Source: Sphingomonas sp. (GTDB lineage: Bacteria > Pseudomonadota > Alphaproteobacteria > Sphingomonadales > Sphingomonadaceae). Taken from it: a stretch of 64,000 nucleotides of DNA. The notes under the pieces are model-generated. The model was not told where the DNA came from and did no database searches. It was given only the letters and a program-made list of their open reading frames with translations. Location: the NCBI RefSeq assembly GCF_019746665.1, contig NZ_JAIERS010000005.1, positions 1 through 64,000 on the forward strand. Reading direction: 5' to 3'. The position numbers were made by a program, and so were the translations under genes. Of this stretch, positions 35,287-43,683 are shown piece after piece; position 1 is the stretch's first letter, and every line of letters begins with the position of its first letter.

Positions 35287-36066
35287 TTACTGGACGGGGG
35301 CGAGGTTTACCGCGGCGTATTTGCCGCGACGATCGATCTCCAGCTCGAATTCGAGCCGGTCGCCTTCGTTGAGCGTCGGCATGCCTGCCCGCTCGACCGC
35401 CGAGATGTGGACGAACGCATCAGGCTGGCCATCATCGCGCTGAATGAAGCCAAAGCCCTTCATCGCGTTGAAGAACTTGACCGTACCGGTCGCCTTCTCG
35501 CCGGTCAGCTGCCGCTGCGGACCACCGCTGCCGGCGGGACCGCCCGGGCCTGCCGCGCGCGGCGCCCGATCGGTCACCGGCATCGGCTCACCGTCAATCT
35601 TGAGTTCGGTCGCCGAAATGCGGCCGCCGCGATCAACCAGCGTGAAACCCAACGGCTGCCCTTCGGCAAGGCCGGCAAGGCCAGCCTGCTCGACCGCCGA
35701 GATATGCACAAACACATCTTCCCCGCCATCATCGCGAACGATGAAGCCGAAGCCCTTCTGTGCGTTGAAGAATTTTACGACGCCAGTGCCCTGGCCAACG
35801 ACCTGCGGGGGCATCCGGCCGCCGCCACCGCCGCCGCCACGGAAGCCGCCGCCGCCGCCGCCGCCGAAGCCGCCACCACCGCCGAAGCGATCGCCACCGC
35901 CGAAGCCGCCGCCGCCGAAGCGATCACCGCCGCCACCAAAACGATCGCCACCGCCGAACCGGTCGCCGCCGCCGAAGCCGCCGCCGAAATCGTCACCGCC
36001 CCAATTGTCGCGCTTGTCTCTGCCGCGCCCGCCGCGGTCACCCCGGCGCCCTTTATCGAAACTCAT
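35287..36066 (-). CDS. Tandem cold-shock-domain protein with Gly-rich N-terminus
   Basis: This 259-residue protein has two cold-shock domains (KFFNAQKGFGFI near 98 and KFFNAMKGFGFI near 198, each followed by DVFVHIS or DAFVHIS). Cold-shock domains bind single-stranded RNA or DNA. The first 85 residues are Gly-rich repeats of the type GGGDRFGG, much like RGG/FG regions of eukaryotic RNA-binding proteins. Such a region can drive RNA binding or condensation. The domains are split by a Pro/Gly linker. A long, uncertain leader lies upstream. Confidence 0.88.
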   Translation of the reverse strand: MSFDKGRRGDRGGRGRDKRDNWGGDDFGGGFGGGDRFGGGDRFGGGGDRFGGGGFGGGDRFGGGGGFGGGGGGGFRGGGGGGGRMPPQVVGQGTGVVKFFNAQKGFGFIVRDDGGEDVFVHISAVEQAGLAGLAEGQPLGFTLVDRGGRISATELKIDGEPMPVTDRAPRAAGPGGPAGSGGPQRQLTGEKATGTVKFFNAMKGFGFIQRDDGQPDAFVHISAVERAGMPTLNEGDRLEFELEIDRRGKYAAVNLAPVQ

Positions 36067-36409
36067 CCCTGTTCGTCTTCCCGGTTCGCCCTACACACAC
36101 GCAAGAACCGAGCGTCCGGACGACAAACGCAGGTCTTTGGACGCCCATATCCTCATGCGTCACGGTTATCCATAGCCCAAATGGCTAGGCGGAGCGACTA
36201 GAATCGTGGGTAAATAAGGTAGATGAACGTATTGACGGCCATTTTTAGGCCATAAAGCACGCCGTGTGCGACCAATTGGGGCGCTCGATGCGCGACGGGC
36301 GGGTGCGTAGCCGCCTCGCAAACGCTTCCTGCCGAATCAGGCCTCCGCCAATCGCGAATCGAGCCGACACACCATTGAGCCGGCGCGCGCCAGCGGCTAG
36401 GCGGGCCGC
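36067..36409. other. 343-base gap between the cold-shock gene and rnd
   Basis: This divergent gap should hold promoters for the Gly-rich cold-shock gene (minus) and rnd (plus). It contains GGCC-ATTTTTA-GGCC near 36238-36252, and TTGACG at 36232-36237 with a poorly spaced TAAAGC. Cold-shock genes often have long 5' leaders that fold at low temperature, and the length here would allow one. I see no convincing promoter or RNA gene. Confidence 0.45.
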
Positions 36410-37030
36410 ATGGCTGTGCATTTCCACGAAGAAGATCTGCCCGAAGGCGTGTTCGCCCCGGGCGCGAGCATCGCGGTCGATACCGAGACGATGGGGCTTA
36501 TCACCCCGCGCGATCGGTTGTGCGTGGTCCAGCTCTCCGACGGCAGCGGCCATGAGCATCTTGTGCGCTTTTCCCCCGGCAGCAGCTATGCTGCACCGAA
36601 TCTTCGGGCGGTGCTCGCCGACCTCGATCGCCTGAAGCTCTATCACTTCGCGCGCTTCGATCTGGCGGCGATCCGCCACTATCTGGGCGTGACCGCCGCG
36701 CCCGTCTATTGCACCAAGACCGCGTCGCGGCTGGTCCGCACCTATACCGATCGCCACGGCCTGAAGGAGCTGGTGCGCGAGCTTTTGGGGCAGGATCTTT
36801 CCAAGGCGCAGCAAAGCTCCGACTGGGGCGGGCCGGAGCTGTCGGACGCGCAGCGCGATTATGCTGCGTCCGACGTGCGGTATCTCCACGCGCTCAAGGC
36901 CGAGCTCGACGTGCGGCTGGCGCGCGAGGGGCGGACCGCGCTTGCACAGGCATGCTTCGATTTTCTGCCGTGGCGCGCCGAACTCGATCTGGCCGGCTGG
37001 CCCGAGATCGATCTGTTCGCGCATGTCTGA
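36410..37030 (+). CDS. Ribonuclease D-like 3'-5' exonuclease
   Basis: This 206-residue protein has only the DEDDy exonuclease domain. Its motifs are VDTETMGL (Exo I, Asp-x-Glu), HFARFDLAAIRHYLG (Exo II) and YAASDVRYLHAL (Exo III with Tyr). It lacks the HRDC domains of E. coli RNase D. The short form is standard in Alphaproteobacteria. It trims tRNA or other RNA 3' ends. Its stop overlaps the lptC start by 8 bases, and it opens the rnd-lptCAB-rpoN run. Confidence 0.9.
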   Translation: MAVHFHEEDLPEGVFAPGASIAVDTETMGLITPRDRLCVVQLSDGSGHEHLVRFSPGSSYAAPNLRAVLADLDRLKLYHFARFDLAAIRHYLGVTAAPVYCTKTASRLVRTYTDRHGLKELVRELLGQDLSKAQQSSDWGGPELSDAQRDYAASDVRYLHALKAELDVRLAREGRTALAQACFDFLPWRAELDLAGWPEIDLFAHV

Positions 37031-37664
37031 TCTCGCGCTGCGCACGCGGTCTGCGCGGCGGCACTGGGCGCGGCCCGGCAGCCGCCACGATCGCGTTGTC
37101 GGCGCGTCGCGTACCGTGCTGCCGGTGCTGATCGGCGTATTGTTCGCCTTTCTCGTGTTCATGCCGCTGCGGGGCGGCGGCGACGTGTCGTTCCTGCTCG
37201 ATCGCAACAAGGTGCAGGTGTCGCGCGAGCGGCTGCGCTTGCAGACCGCGGTCTATCGCGGCGCCGATGCGCGCGGCCGCACCTTCATGCTGAGCGCGGA
37301 GCAAGCGGTGCAAAAGAGCTCCGCCGAGCCGATCGTGCAGTTGCAGGGCCTGTCCGGTGAGATTGCGCTGCCCGAGGGACCGGCGACGCTCGCGGCAACG
37401 CGCGGGCGCTATGACATGCGCCGCGACGAGGTCGGGCTGCTCGGCGATGTTCGGCTTGATACGGCGAACGGCTACGCCGTCACCACCAGCGACGCGACGC
37501 TCGAGCTGAAGGGCGAGCATCTCCATAGCAATGCCCCGGTCGATGGCGCCTTGCCCAATGGCGGGCACTTTAGCGCCAACCGGATGAGCGCTGATCTGGT
37601 CAACGACATGCTGGTGCTCGATGGCGATGCGCGCTTGCGGATCGTGCCGCGAAAGCGGAAATAG
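37023..37664 (+). CDS. lptC: LPS export protein LptC
   Basis: LptC passes lipopolysaccharide from the LptBFG transporter to periplasmic LptA. This 213-residue protein has a basic cytoplasmic start, a single membrane segment at about 32-50 (VLPVLIGVLFAFLVFM), and a periplasmic beta-jellyroll (LLDRNKVQVSRERLRLQTAVYRG, ..GRYDMRRDEVGLLGDV..). The function follows from its position just before lptA and lptB. Its start overlaps the rnd stop. Sequence alone is weakly conserved in the family. Confidence 0.88.
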   Translation: MSDLALRTRSARRHWARPGSRHDRVVGASRTVLPVLIGVLFAFLVFMPLRGGGDVSFLLDRNKVQVSRERLRLQTAVYRGADARGRTFMLSAEQAVQKSSAEPIVQLQGLSGEIALPEGPATLAATRGRYDMRRDEVGLLGDVRLDTANGYAVTTSDATLELKGEHLHSNAPVDGALPNGGHFSANRMSADLVNDMLVLDGDARLRIVPRKRK

Positions 37665-37670
37665 GCGGCC

Positions 37671-38237
37671 ATGAAGCGGACCCCCTTGCTCCTTGCCGGC
37701 CTACTGCTCGCCGGACCCGCCGGTGCCCAGAATAATCGGCACGACAGCAACGCGCCCGTCGATGTCGCCGCGGATCGCGCCGAGGTGCAGGACAAGGCCG
37801 CCCGCGCGGTGCTGACCGGCAATGTCGTCGTCCGCCAAGCGGAGATGACGGTGAACGCCGATCGCATGACGCTCGCCTATACGGGTCGAATCGTCGACGG
37901 CAGCCAGCAGATCTCACGCATCGACGCCGCCGGCAGCGTGGTCGTCACGCGGCCCGATCAAGTTGCGCGCAGTCAGTTCGCGATCTATGATTTGAACCGC
38001 CGGGTGGTGACGATGGTGGGCAATGTCCGCCTGGTGCAGAATGGCAATACCAGCAATGGTGGGCGGCTGACGCTCAATCTCGACACCAACCGCGCGGTGC
38101 TCGATGGGTCGAGCGTCGCGGGCGGGGGCGGGGTGAGCAGCAGCAGCGGGGTCGGGCGCGTCACCGGCCGCTTCTCCGTGCCCAAGCGTGACGATGCGAG
38201 CACACCCGCGCAAGCCCCATTGCCGACGCCCCAATAG
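37671..38237 (+). CDS. lptA: LPS transport periplasmic protein LptA
   Basis: LptA bridges the periplasm by beta-jellyroll stacking and carries LPS. The 188-residue protein has a signal peptide (MKRTPLLLAGLLLAGPAGA) and an OstA domain: SNAPVDVAADRAEVQDKAARAVLTGNVVVRQAEMTVNADRMTLAY, then ISRIDAAGSVVVTRPDQVA. The final 40 residues are Ser/Gly/Pro-rich and probably disordered. It sits 6 bases after lptC and 91 bases before lptB. Confidence 0.93.
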   Translation: MKRTPLLLAGLLLAGPAGAQNNRHDSNAPVDVAADRAEVQDKAARAVLTGNVVVRQAEMTVNADRMTLAYTGRIVDGSQQISRIDAAGSVVVTRPDQVARSQFAIYDLNRRVVTMVGNVRLVQNGNTSNGGRLTLNLDTNRAVLDGSSVAGGGGVSSSSGVGRVTGRFSVPKRDDASTPAQAPLPTPQ

Positions 38238-38328
38238 TCCCTCTTACCCCGCCGCCGGATAAGCGCTAAGACGCTGGACGCGCGTTGGAAGCAAGAAGCC
38301 TGCCACCCGGCCAGGGATCGAGACCAGC

Positions 38329-39099
38329 ATGGACGATGTGACTACTTTTTCGACTCGCCAAGCGGTGTGCGACAGCGAGGCCGGATTGACGGTCGTGTCG
38401 ATCGCGAAGGCCTATGACAAGCGCCCGGTGCTCACCGACGTCTCGGTGTCGGTCGGGCATGGCGAAGTGGTGGGGCTGCTGGGTCCAAACGGCGCGGGCA
38501 AGACGACCTGCTTCTATTCGGTGATGGGACTGGTGAAGCCCGACTCGGGTCGCATCATGCTCGATGGCGTCGATATCACCGGCCTGCCCATGTACCGGCG
38601 CGCGATCCTGGGGCTCGGCTATCTGCCGCAGGAGACCTCGATCTTCCGCGGGCTATCTGTCGAGCGCAATATCCTGACCGTGCTCGAACTGGTCGAGCCC
38701 CATGGCGAGGCCCGCCGCGCCCGGCTCGACCAATTGCTCGACGAGTTCGGCCTTACCCGGCTGCGTGATGCGCCGGCCATGGCGCTGTCGGGCGGCGAGC
38801 GGCGCCGCGCCGAAATCGCCCGCGCGCTAGCGGCCGATCCGTCGATCATCCTGCTCGACGAGCCGTTCGCGGGGATCGACCCAATTTCGATCGCCGACAT
38901 TCGCGATCTGGTCTGCCGGCTGAAAAAGCGGGGTATCGGTGTACTGATCACCGATCACAACGTCCGCGAAACGCTCGAGATCGTCGACCGCGCGTATATC
39001 ATCTATGATGGCCGTGTGCTGTTCACCGGCGCGCCGGCGGATCTGGTGAACGACGCCAACGTTCGCCGGCTGTATCTGGGCGAGACTTTCTCGTTGTGA
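38329..39099 (+). CDS. lptB: LPS export ABC transporter ATPase LptB
   Basis: LptB powers LPS extraction from the inner membrane together with LptF and LptG (not in this window). The 256-residue protein has Walker A GPNGAGKTT at 52-60, Q-loop, signature LSGGERRRAEIARALA, Walker B IILLDEPFAGIDP and the switch His in ITDHNVRETL. The last region (LYLGETFSL) is typical of LptB. The first 20 residues are an extension before the domain. It stands between lptA and rpoN. Confidence 0.96.
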   Translation: MDDVTTFSTRQAVCDSEAGLTVVSIAKAYDKRPVLTDVSVSVGHGEVVGLLGPNGAGKTTCFYSVMGLVKPDSGRIMLDGVDITGLPMYRRAILGLGYLPQETSIFRGLSVERNILTVLELVEPHGEARRARLDQLLDEFGLTRLRDAPAMALSGGERRRAEIARALAADPSIILLDEPFAGIDPISIADIRDLVCRLKKRGIGVLITDHNVRETLEIVDRAYIIYDGRVLFTGAPADLVNDANVRRLYLGETFSL

Positions 39100-39113
39100 G
39101 ATGGCGGCGATTG

Positions 39114-39152
39114 GGAGCCTTGACGCGGTGCGCTCCTTAGCTGGAAGGCTCC
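39114..39152. promoter_or_regulatory. Inverted repeat overlapping a -35 element before rpoN
   Basis: GGAGCCTT (39114-39121) and AAGGCTCC (39145-39152) are a perfect 8-base inverted repeat in the lptB-rpoN gap. TTGACG, a good -35 element, starts at 39120 inside its left arm. This could be an operator on the rpoN promoter or a stem that ends lptB transcripts. Confidence 0.4.
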
Positions 39153-39239
39153 TGCCGCTGCACGGGGGCGGCGCCGTGATCGCTACGTTCAAGTGCGTCA
39201 CCCAACCGGAGGGTGGGGCTTCGTGATCTTGAAGCCGCG

Positions 39240-40718
39240 ATGAGCCTCGCCCCGCGCCTCGATCTGCGCCAGTCGCAGTCGCTGGTGATGACGCCGCAGC
39301 TGCAGCAGGCGATCAAGCTGCTCGCGCTGTCGAACCTGGAGCTGGAAACGTTCGTCGCCGAGGAGATGGAGCGCAACCCACTGCTCGAAGCGGCGCCCGA
39401 TCCCGACGCGCCGCCCGCGCCAGAGCCGGTTGACGCGCTACCCCCGCGCGATGGTCCCGCCACAGCTGACGAACTGCTCACCCAGGGCGAAGCGGCCGGG
39501 GAGGCGGCGCTGGACGTCGATTTGAGCGTCGAGACCTTCCACCATGATTCGCCCAGCGACGGCATGGGGATGGACGGCGCGCTCGGCCTGAACGGCGCGA
39601 CCGCCGGGGGTGAAGCGCCTGACCTCGATCTGCTCGCCGATTATGGCGAGAGCCTCGCTGACCATCTGCTCGCCCAGGCGGGCCTGGTGGTGGCGGGCGC
39701 CGACATGTTCATCGCCGCGCATCTGATCGATCAGATCGATGAGTGTGGCTATCTCACCGTGCCGCTGCTCGACATCGCCAACCGCTTGGGGGTGGCGCTC
39801 GCCCGGGTCGAGGCGGTGCTGGCGATCATCCAGACCTTCGATCCGACGGGCGTGGGCGCGCGCAATCTCGCCGAGTGCCTCGCGCTCCAGGCCAAAGAGG
39901 CCGACCGCTACGATCCGTGCATGGCGAAGTTGATCGACAACCTCGATCTGCTCGCTCGAGGCGAGTTGGGTCGGTTGAAGCGGTTGTGCAACGTTGACGA
40001 CGAAGACATGGCCGACATGATCCGCGAGCTGCGCGGCTATGATCCCAAGCCCGGCTGTCGTTATGGGGGCGAGCCGCCGCAGCCGGTGGTGCCCGACATC
40101 TATGTCGCGCGGCGCGGGCGCGGCTGGGCGATCGAGATGAATGCGGCGACGCTGCCCAAATTGCTCGTGAACCGCGGCTACTACGCCGAAGTCGCGGGCG
40201 GCGGAGACAAGAACGGCAAGGCTTGGCTGAGCGACATGCTGGCGAGCGCCAACTGGCTCGTGAAGGCGCTCGACCAGCGCCAGCGCACGATCCTGAAGGT
40301 CGCGACCGAGATCGTGAAGCAGCAGGAAGCCTTCTTCCTCCACGGCGTCGCACATCTGAAGCCGATGACGCTGCGCCAGGTCGCCGAGGCGATCGAGATG
40401 CACGAGTCGACGGTGAGCCGGGTCACCAGCAACAAATATCTCTCCTGCGAGCGCGGGCTCTACGAGCTCAAATATTTCTTCACCTCGGCGATCGCCGCTG
40501 CCGACGGCGGCGACGCGGTATCAGCCGAGGCGGTGAAAGCAGCGATCAAGGCACTGATCGCGGGCGAAGGATCGCAGATCCTGTCGGACGATACACTGGT
40601 CGATCTGCTCAAGGAAAAGGGCTTCGATATCGCCCGGCGGACAGTGGCCAAATATCGCGAGGCGCTAGGGATTGGCTCGAGCGTGCAGCGCCGGCGGGCG
40701 AAGGCGCTTGGCGGCTAA
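39240..40718 (+). CDS. rpoN: RNA polymerase sigma-54 factor
   Basis: RpoN directs transcription of nitrogen and other activator-dependent promoters. The 492-residue protein has the N-terminal activator region (LDLRQSQSLVMTPQLQQAIKLLALSNLELETFV), an acidic linker, the core-binding domain, the helix-turn-helix (LRQVAEAIEMHESTVSRVTSNKYL), and the RpoN box ARRTVAKYREALGI near the C-terminus. The hpf and ptsN genes that often follow rpoN are absent; the next gene is convergent. The start at 39240 was chosen over one 27 bases upstream because it begins the family's SLAPRLDLRQ. Confidence 0.96.
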   Translation: MSLAPRLDLRQSQSLVMTPQLQQAIKLLALSNLELETFVAEEMERNPLLEAAPDPDAPPAPEPVDALPPRDGPATADELLTQGEAAGEAALDVDLSVETFHHDSPSDGMGMDGALGLNGATAGGEAPDLDLLADYGESLADHLLAQAGLVVAGADMFIAAHLIDQIDECGYLTVPLLDIANRLGVALARVEAVLAIIQTFDPTGVGARNLAECLALQAKEADRYDPCMAKLIDNLDLLARGELGRLKRLCNVDDEDMADMIRELRGYDPKPGCRYGGEPPQPVVPDIYVARRGRGWAIEMNAATLPKLLVNRGYYAEVAGGGDKNGKAWLSDMLASANWLVKALDQRQRTILKVATEIVKQQEAFFLHGVAHLKPMTLRQVAEAIEMHESTVSRVTSNKYLSCERGLYELKYFFTSAIAAADGGDAVSAEAVKAAIKALIAGEGSQILSDDTLVDLLKEKGFDIARRTVAKYREALGIGSSVQRRRAKALGG

Positions 40719-40721
40719 CCC

Positions 40722-41723
40722 CTAATCATCCTCATCCTCGAACCCCGCAAGCGCCAGCGCCCGCGCCTTCATCTGCCGCGTCTCGCACCAATGGACGAGC
40801 GCTTCCTCGCGGCCATGCGTCACCCAGGTTTCGGCGGGCGCGAGTTCGGTGAGCGTGTCGGTCAGCTCGTCCCAATCGGCGTGGTCGGAAAGGATCAGCG
40901 GCAGCTCGACCCCGCGCTGCACCGCGCGCTGGCGGACGCGCATCCACCCGCTCGCCATCGCGGTGATCGGTTCGGGCAGGCGGCGAGACCAGCGGTCTTG
41001 CAGCGCGGACGGGGGCGCGACGACGATCCGCCCGGCGAGTTCGGCCTTGCTCGCATTCGTCGCCGGGCGGAGCTCGCCGAGCGCCACGCCATGCGCCGCG
41101 TATAGGTCGCACAGTTTCTGCAGCGCGCCGTGGAGGTAGATCGGCTCGGCATGGCCCGCCGCGCGCAGTTCGGCGATCAGCCGCTGCGCCTTGCCGAGCG
41201 CATAGGCGCCGACCAGCACGCAGCGCTCGGGGGCAGCGTGGAGAGCGCCGAGCAGCTTGTCGATCACGTCGCCCACCGGCGGGTGGCGGAAGACGGGGAG
41301 GCCGAAGGTCGCCTCGGTGATGAAGACGTCGCAGGCGACCGGCTCGAAGCGCGCGCAAGTGGGATCGGCGCGGCGCTTGTAATCACCTGAGACGACCACG
41401 CGCTCGCCGCGATGTTCGAGCAGGATCTGCGCCGAGCCGAGGACATGACCGGCGGGGTGGAAGCTGGCGGTGATGCCGCCCAGGTCGATCCGTGCCCCAT
41501 AAGGTTGCACCTGCCCGCCCGGCTGCGGCCCATAGCGCGTCGCCATGATCGCAAGCGTCTCCGCCGTTGCCAGCACCGCCCGGTGACCGCCGCGCGCGTG
41601 ATCGGCATGGCCATGGGTGATGAGCGCGCGGTAAACGGGAACGGCGGGGTCGATCCAGGCATCGATTAGCGGGAGGTAAATGCCCTCCCGTCGCGCCTCC
41701 ACCCAATCGCCGAGCCTTGCCAT
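40722..41723 (-). CDS. Ligase-associated MBL exonuclease
   Basis: This 333-residue metallo-beta-lactamase protein belongs to the CPSF-like family of putative DNA nucleases tied to the bacterial ATP-dependent ligase. It has THGHADHARGG (H37, H39, D41, H42), HPAGHVLGSAQILLEH, VSGDYKR, and a late HADWDELTDTL and HGREEALVHW. It probably trims DNA ends. The partner ligase is at 32749 and helicase at 45124. It is convergent with rpoN, with a 3-base gap. The start at 41723 fits the domain; longer frames add only Arg/Ala-rich sequence. Confidence 0.9.
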   Translation of the reverse strand: MARLGDWVEARREGIYLPLIDAWIDPAVPVYRALITHGHADHARGGHRAVLATAETLAIMATRYGPQPGGQVQPYGARIDLGGITASFHPAGHVLGSAQILLEHRGERVVVSGDYKRRADPTCARFEPVACDVFITEATFGLPVFRHPPVGDVIDKLLGALHAAPERCVLVGAYALGKAQRLIAELRAAGHAEPIYLHGALQKLCDLYAAHGVALGELRPATNASKAELAGRIVVAPPSALQDRWSRRLPEPITAMASGWMRVRQRAVQRGVELPLILSDHADWDELTDTLTELAPAETWVTHGREEALVHWCETRQMKARALALAGFEDEDD

Positions 41724-41772
41724 GGGGCCGATATGGGGCATCGCCGCCCATCGGCAACGGGCGCAACCCGGT

Positions 41773-42444
41773 TTAGGCGCTCTCGCCCCGATCGAACAGC
41801 CAGCCGCCGACCCAGCCGCCCGCGAGCGCTCCCGTAAGCTGAGCGGTGATGAAGGCGGGCGCATCCCCAGGACGAATCCCGGCGAAACTGTCGGTCAGCG
41901 ACCGCGCCAGCGTGATCGCCGGGTTGGCGAAGCTGGTCGACGCGGTGAACCAATAAGCGGCGGCGATATAGAGCGCGACCGTCGCCGGCACCCAGGCCGG
42001 GCGATGGCGGCCGGTCCCGATGATCGTCAGCAGCAGGCCGAAGGTCGCGATCAGCTCGCCGGTCCATTGGCCGATCCCGGCGCGCGCCTTGGTCGAGAGG
42101 TCGAGGATGGGCAGGTCGAACATCAGATGCACCGCGACGATGCCCAAAACGCCCGCGCCAAGCTGCGCCAGCGCGTAAAGCGGCAGCGCGCGCCAGACAA
42201 GGTCACCGCGCAGCGCCGCGATCAGGCTGACCGCCGGGTTCAAGTGCGCCCCTGAGATCGGCCCCAGCATCGTGATCAGAACGAACAGCATGGCCGCGGT
42301 CGCGAGCGTATTCGCGAGCAGCGCGATCGCGACATTGCCCCCGGCCAACCGCTCGGCCATCACGCCCGAGCCGACCACGGTTGCAAACAGCAGGAAGCAG
42401 CCGAGCGCCTCCGCCGCCAGCCTGTGCGAGAGTGGCGTCCTCAC
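41773..42444 (-). CDS. Aquaporin (AqpS-like) in the arsenic operon
   Basis: This 223-residue MIP-family channel has two NPA motifs (HLNPAVS and FANPAIT) and six predicted segments. In some rhizobial ars operons an aquaporin called AqpS carries arsenite out in place of an efflux pump, and the location here (arsR-arsI-arsC-aquaporin) fits that idea. The ATG overlaps the arsC stop by 4 bases. It could also pass glycerol or antimonite. No arsB or acr3 gene is present nearby. Confidence 0.87.
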   Translation of the reverse strand: MRTPLSHRLAAEALGCFLLFATVVGSGVMAERLAGGNVAIALLANTLATAAMLFVLITMLGPISGAHLNPAVSLIAALRGDLVWRALPLYALAQLGAGVLGIVAVHLMFDLPILDLSTKARAGIGQWTGELIATFGLLLTIIGTGRHRPAWVPATVALYIAAAYWFTASTSFANPAITLARSLTDSFAGIRPGDAPAFITAQLTGALAGGWVGGWLFDRGESA

Positions 42445-42848
42445 GCGCGCGCCGGCACGATCTCACCGTCTTCCTTGGTGAAATCGGCGGGGAGCGGGGC
42501 GGGGAGAATCTCCAGCACGCGTTCCGAGGGGCGGCAGAGCCGTACCCCGCGCTCGGTTTCCACCAGCGGGCGGTTGATGAGGATCGGGTGGGCGAGCATC
42601 GCGTCGATCAGTTGGGCGTCGCTCAAGCCGGGGTCGGCGAGGCCGAGTTCGGCATAGGGCGTGCCCTTCTCCCGCAGCAGCGCGCGCGGGGTGAGGCCGG
42701 CGGCGGCGATCAACTGCTCCAGCTCCGCCCGGCTCGGCGGCGCGTGCAGATACTCGATCACGGTCGGCTCGATGCCCGTAGCGCGGATCAGCGCGAGCGT
42801 GTTGCGCGAGGTGCCGCAAGCGGGGTTGTGCCAGATGGTGACGCTCAT
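42441..42848 (-). CDS. arsC: Arsenate reductase, glutaredoxin-dependent type
   Basis: ArsC reduces arsenate to arsenite with glutathione and glutaredoxin. The 135-residue protein begins SVTIWHNPACGTSRNTLALI with the catalytic Cys in NPACGTSR, and has the later binding Arg in HPILINRPLV and LCRPSE. It closely follows the E. coli R773-type pattern, including KEDGE near the end. It overlaps arsI by 4 bases and the aquaporin gene by 4 bases, so the operon is tightly coupled. Confidence 0.95.
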   Translation of the reverse strand: MSVTIWHNPACGTSRNTLALIRATGIEPTVIEYLHAPPSRAELEQLIAAAGLTPRALLREKGTPYAELGLADPGLSDAQLIDAMLAHPILINRPLVETERGVRLCRPSERVLEILPAPLPADFTKEDGEIVPARA

Positions 42849-43297
42849 CCCCGGGCCTCGCTCGCGCCCGCGGGCACGCAGCAGGCCGAGGCCGGGGCGA
42901 TGCTGCCGAGCGCCGGGCCGCCGCCATAAACGGTCGATTCGCCGGTCGTGAGGAACGCTTCCCACACCACGCCTTGCGGATCGCTGATCCAGCTTTTCTC
43001 CGACCGGGCATAGCAGCAGGTGGTGCAGCCTTCCTCCAGCACCGGGCGGTCGGCCGCTTTCAGCCGATCATAGACTTCGGCCAGTTCGGCTTCGTCTTCC
43101 ACCTGAAGCCCGAGATGCTCGACGCCGGTAAAGCCGCGCCCCGCCGAAATCGCGAAGTTCATGCGCGGATTCTCCAGCATCCATTTGGCGTAATCGGCCT
43201 TGGTCACGCTCGGCTCGGCGCCGAATAGCGTGGCGTAGAAGCGGATCGACTGGGCGAGGTCTTCCACCCCGACATGGACGTGCAGGCGCTTCATCAT
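42845..43297 (-). CDS. ArsI/CadI-like VOC protein (C-As lyase candidate)
   Basis: This 150-residue VOC protein fits the ArsI/CadI group. ArsI breaks the carbon-arsenic bond of trivalent organoarsenicals such as methylarsenite. Diagnostic features: WMLENPRMNFAIS, GVEHLGLQVED (His61), vicinal Cys94-Cys95 in CTTCCYARSEKSW and DPQGVVWEAF (Glu113). A metal His lies at 6, or 5 if translation begins at the second Met. An extra Cys pair ends the protein (SACC). The gene sits between arsR and arsC. Whether it is a lyase or a cadmium-binding homologue is unproved. Confidence 0.85.
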   Translation of the reverse strand: MMKRLHVHVGVEDLAQSIRFYATLFGAEPSVTKADYAKWMLENPRMNFAISAGRGFTGVEHLGLQVEDEAELAEVYDRLKAADRPVLEEGCTTCCYARSEKSWISDPQGVVWEAFLTTGESTVYGGGPALGSIAPASACCVPAGASEARG

Positions 43298-43310
43298 TCG
43301 TCTCCTTGGG

Positions 43311-43637
43311 TCAGGCCTGGGCGCAGGCGAGGGCGGGTGCGCAGATTTCGGGCGCGCCCTGGCAGCAATCCTCCATCAGAAAGGCGAGCAGCGCGCGCGT
43401 GCCGGCATAGTTGGCGGCGTAGATCAGCGAGCGTCCATCGCGCGCCGAGGTGATGAGTCCCGCGCGTTCGAGCATGGCCAAGTGATGCGAGAGCGTCGAG
43501 GGCACCGCTTTCGCCGCGACCGCGACATCGCCAGCGGTCATGCCCTGCGGCCCGGCCTGGATGAGCAGGCGGAACACCGTCATCCGCGTCTCCTGCGCGA
43601 GCGCGGCGAGCGCGGTTATGGCGGTGGGCTGGTCCAT
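43311..43637 (-). CDS. arsR: ArsR-family arsenic repressor
   Basis: This 108-residue winged-helix repressor has TALAALAQETRMTVFRLLIQAGPQGMTAGDVAVAAKAVPSTLSHHLAMLERAGLITSARDGRSLIYAAN. Cys91, 92, 99 and 105 lie at the C-terminus. A vicinal Cys pair plus a third Cys there is the arsenite site of the Acidithiobacillus-type ArsR, not the DNA-helix site of the E. coli type. It should repress the operon until As(III) binds. A 35-base dyad lies just upstream. It is the first gene; arsI starts 13 bases later. Confidence 0.93.
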   Translation of the reverse strand: MDQPTAITALAALAQETRMTVFRLLIQAGPQGMTAGDVAVAAKAVPSTLSHHLAMLERAGLITSARDGRSLIYAANYAGTRALLAFLMEDCCQGAPEICAPALACAQA

Positions 43638-43648
43638 ATGCGATTCCT

Positions 43649-43683
43649 TTCGATACAAGTCGAAATATTCGAACTTTATCGAA
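43649..43683. promoter_or_regulatory. Nested dyad operator of arsR
   Basis: The core TCGAA-ATA-TTCGA at 43660-43672 is flanked at equal distance by TTCGATA (43649-43655) and TATCGAA (43677-43683). Both pairs share the same centre at 43666, giving a 35-base nested dyad 12 bases upstream of arsR. This is a likely ArsR operator overlapping its promoter. Confidence 0.75.

Noticed and set aside
35820..36010. Possible CRISPR or tandem repeat in the cold-shock gene
   Set aside because: The repeats are short GGCGATCGG-like units in frame, giving Gly-rich protein; there are no regular spacers.
36232..36258. Promoter for rnd with TTGACG and TAAAGC
   Set aside because: The 15-base spacing is too short and no better -10 is seen.
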